From NCBI GenBank assembly GCA_026388915.1, contig JAPLIW010000737.1, positions 1 to 7,263 on the forward strand: a stretch of 7,263 nt of DNA. The letters run 5' to 3'. Shown here piece after piece: positions 5,913 to 7,263 of the stretch. Source of the stretch: Deltaproteobacteria bacterium. GTDB lineage: Bacteria; Desulfobacterota; SM23-61. Within the stretch, counting starts at the first letter, position 1. Each line of letters opens with the position of its first letter. Position numbers and translations under genes: made by a program. A model generated the notes under the pieces. That model made no database searches. It worked only from the letters and a program-made list of their open reading frames with translations, and had not been told where the DNA came from.

Positions 5913-7031
5913 GTGATTGAGTGGTTCGACGAGTCGGGCCGGGAGATGGTCCACCGGATTCCCGAAACGGGGTCCGCCGAGATCAAGTTCGGCGCCCAGC
6001 TCGTGGTGCGGGAGAACCAGGCCGCGGTCTTCTTCCGGGATGGGAAAGGATACGATATTCTCGGCCCCGGCAGGCACACCCTGTCCACCCAGAATCTGTC
6101 CATGTTGACCAAGGCTCTGAGCTTTCCCTTCGGCTTCAAGAGCCCCTTCCGGATCGAGATCCTCTATGTGAACTTGAAGGTCTTCACCCATCTGAAGTGG
6201 GGGACCAAGGAACCCGTGGCTTTCAAGGACCAGGAACTGGGGATCGTCCGGCTTCGGGCCTTTGGGAACTACACCATGCGCGTCATCCAACCTCTTCTGT
6301 TCATCAATACCCTCGTCGGGACTCAGGGGATTTTTGAGACGGAGGGAATTTCCGATTACCTTCGGGACGTCATCGTTTCCCGGCTGAATGACCTCCTGGG
6401 GGAGGCCTTGAAGAGCATCTTTGAACTTCCGCGCCAGTACACCGAGTTCGGAGTGGCCCTGAAGGCCCTGGTGGGCCAGGACTTCCAGAAGTACGGGTTG
6501 GAGCTGGTGGACCTTTTCGTAAACAGCATTACCCCTCCCGATGACGTCCAGAAGATGATCGATGAACGGAGCGGAATGCAGGCCGTGGGCAGCTTGGATG
6601 ACTTCCTGAAGTACAAAGCCGCCAAGGCCATGGGCGACGCGGCCAAAGCCGAAGGAGGAGGAGCGGCCGGCGCCGCGGCCGGCTCGGGCATGGGCCTGGG
6701 GGTGGGAGCCGGCCTGGGAATGATGCTGCCCGGCTTTCTCCTGAAGACCATGGAAGAGGGGAGCAAGGGCACGCCCAGCCGCAAGAAGCTCGAATGCCCC
6801 AAGTGCTTCACCAAGATTCCCTACGAGGCCCGGTTCTGCCCCAGCTGCGGCAACCAGATCCTCAAAGTCAACAAGTGCCTGAAGTGCGGCGAGGACCTTC
6901 CCCCCGAGGCCAAATTCTGCATGTCCTGCGGGGCCAAGATGGAGAAGTCCGAGCGGGTGTGCGCCAAGTGCGGCACGAAGGCTCTGGAGGAAGCGGTGTT
7001 CTGCAATCAGTGCGGGGAAAAGCTGCAGTAG
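5913..7031 (+). CDS. SPFH-domain protein with three C-terminal zinc ribbons (YdjI/COG4260-like); 5' end probably frameshifted
   Basis: The product is an SPFH (stomatin/prohibitin/flotillin/HflK-C) protein of the type with C-terminal zinc ribbons. Such proteins assemble at membranes; B. subtilis YdjI helps place the envelope-stress protein PspA. From the GTG at 5913 there are 372 aa. The SPFH-type region covers about residues 1-230 (VHRIPETGSAEIKFGAQLVV, then FGPGRHTL-like GPGRHTL, LKWGTKEPVAF, VRLRAFGNYTMRV). A Gly/Ala/Met-rich segment (about 248-275) is followed by three zinc ribbons with paired CxxC: C295/C298 with C309/C312, C322/C325 with C336/C339, and C350/C353 with C364/C367. No ribosome binding site supports the GTG. 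The conserved reading QFLEVIEWFDE starts before it, in frame, but a TAA at 5877 blocks any further extension, while ATG 5881 in another frame reads MDSLVRA. One missing base near 5899-5901 would join them, so the true gene probably began at 5881. Confidence 0.9.
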   Translation: MIEWFDESGREMVHRIPETGSAEIKFGAQLVVRENQAAVFFRDGKGYDILGPGRHTLSTQNLSMLTKALSFPFGFKSPFRIEILYVNLKVFTHLKWGTKEPVAFKDQELGIVRLRAFGNYTMRVIQPLLFINTLVGTQGIFETEGISDYLRDVIVSRLNDLLGEALKSIFELPRQYTEFGVALKALVGQDFQKYGLELVDLFVNSITPPDDVQKMIDERSGMQAVGSLDDFLKYKAAKAMGDAAKAEGGGAAGAAAGSGMGLGVGAGLGMMLPGFLLKTMEEGSKGTPSRKKLECPKCFTKIPYEARFCPSCGNQILKVNKCLKCGEDLPPEAKFCMSCGAKMEKSERVCAKCGTKALEEAVFCNQCGEKLQ

Positions 7032-7072
7032 CACGCAGATCCCCGTGGGTGAAGGAAAAAAGCAAAAGCGAA

Positions 7073-7177
7073 TTGGACACAGATGAACACAGATTACACA
7101 GATTTTAACACCTAAAGGATTTATTTCTGACTTCAAGAAATCTTTATCTGTGTTCATCTGTGTTTATCTGTGTCCCA
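7073..7177. repeat. Inverted repeat of 10-bp units downstream of the SPFH gene
   Basis: The left arm (7073-7106) reads GGACACAGATGA, ACACAGATTA, CACAGATTTT. The right arm (7138-7177) carries the complementary units TTTATCTGTG, TTCATCTGTG, TTTATCTGTG and ends in TCCCA. The arms pair imperfectly around a loop of about 31 nt. The element starts 41 bp after the SPFH stop and could act as a transcript end structure. A short related fragment (complement of TGGGACGCAGATGAA) lies at 7214-7228. The remainder to the end of the window shows no gene. Confidence 0.75.
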
Positions 7178-7263
7178 TAAATTTCGTTGCTTTTAAAATG
7201 CAGTAAATCTTCCTTCATCTGCGTCCCAATCGAAAATGGAAATTCCTGCCGAGTCCAAAGTCC

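Noticed and set aside
5871..7157. 428-codon open frame on the minus strand
   Set aside because: It lies antisense to the SPFH/zinc-ribbon gene and exists because high GC at third positions removes stops. Its translation is Leu/Gly/His-rich without a recognisable domain, and the plus strand shows clear family motifs and paired cysteines.
7073..7228. CRISPR-like repeat array
   Set aside because: The repeats are 10-bp units in inverted arms without regular spacers of 30-40 bp, and no cas gene is present.

Overview
The window reads as a piece of a GC-rich bacterial chromosome. Five protein genes are packed between intergenic spacers rich in inverted repeats. AGGAGG-type ribosome binding sites, an oxygen-sensitive two-subunit Fe-S hydro-lyase and dispersed CGTCATTCCGG hairpin repeats are compatible with an uncultured anaerobe of the Desulfobacterota (former Deltaproteobacteria) or a neighbouring lineage. 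This placement is inference from style and gene content only. No tRNA, rRNA, CRISPR array, transposase or phage gene was seen.

Layout. Positions 2-1354 (+) hold a DUF4139 protein whose 5' end, probably including a signal peptide, lies outside the window. A 75-bp inverted repeat built of 7-bp units separates it from a convergent operon on the minus strand. That operon encodes the alpha (2965-2075) and beta (2082-1453) subunits of a class I fumarase / L-tartrate dehydratase type hydro-lyase; the two genes overlap by 8 nt. A 477-bp divergent intergenic region (2966-3442) carries a tandem 9-mer, a 94-bp REP-like nested palindrome, a perfect 9+9 bp dyad that could be an operator, and a weak promoter candidate. 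It leads into a DASS/CitT-type dicarboxylate transporter (3443-4867, +), which is followed by a GC-rich terminator hairpin. Next come a conserved helical protein of unknown function (5069-5593, +) and an SPFH-domain protein with three C-terminal zinc ribbons (5913-7031, +; YdjI-like). A repeat-filled spacer separates these two genes, and another repeat element follows the second.

How the genes may work together. The hydro-lyase and the transporter form a plausible dicarboxylate module: uptake or exchange of tartrate, malate, fumarate or succinate, coupled to hydration/dehydration. This recalls E. coli ttdA-ttdB-ttdT, but with the transporter divergent. The helical protein and the SPFH/zinc-ribbon protein look like a second module at the membrane, possibly for envelope stress, by analogy with B. 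subtilis YdjI and PspA.

The most notable points are: a probable single-base deletion at the 5' end of the SPFH gene that separates its expected ATG start from the conserved frame; the 24-bp dyad upstream of the transporter; and three unrelated families of repeats (7-bp periodic, 10-bp periodic and REP-like), one of which shows a compensated stem change between copies.
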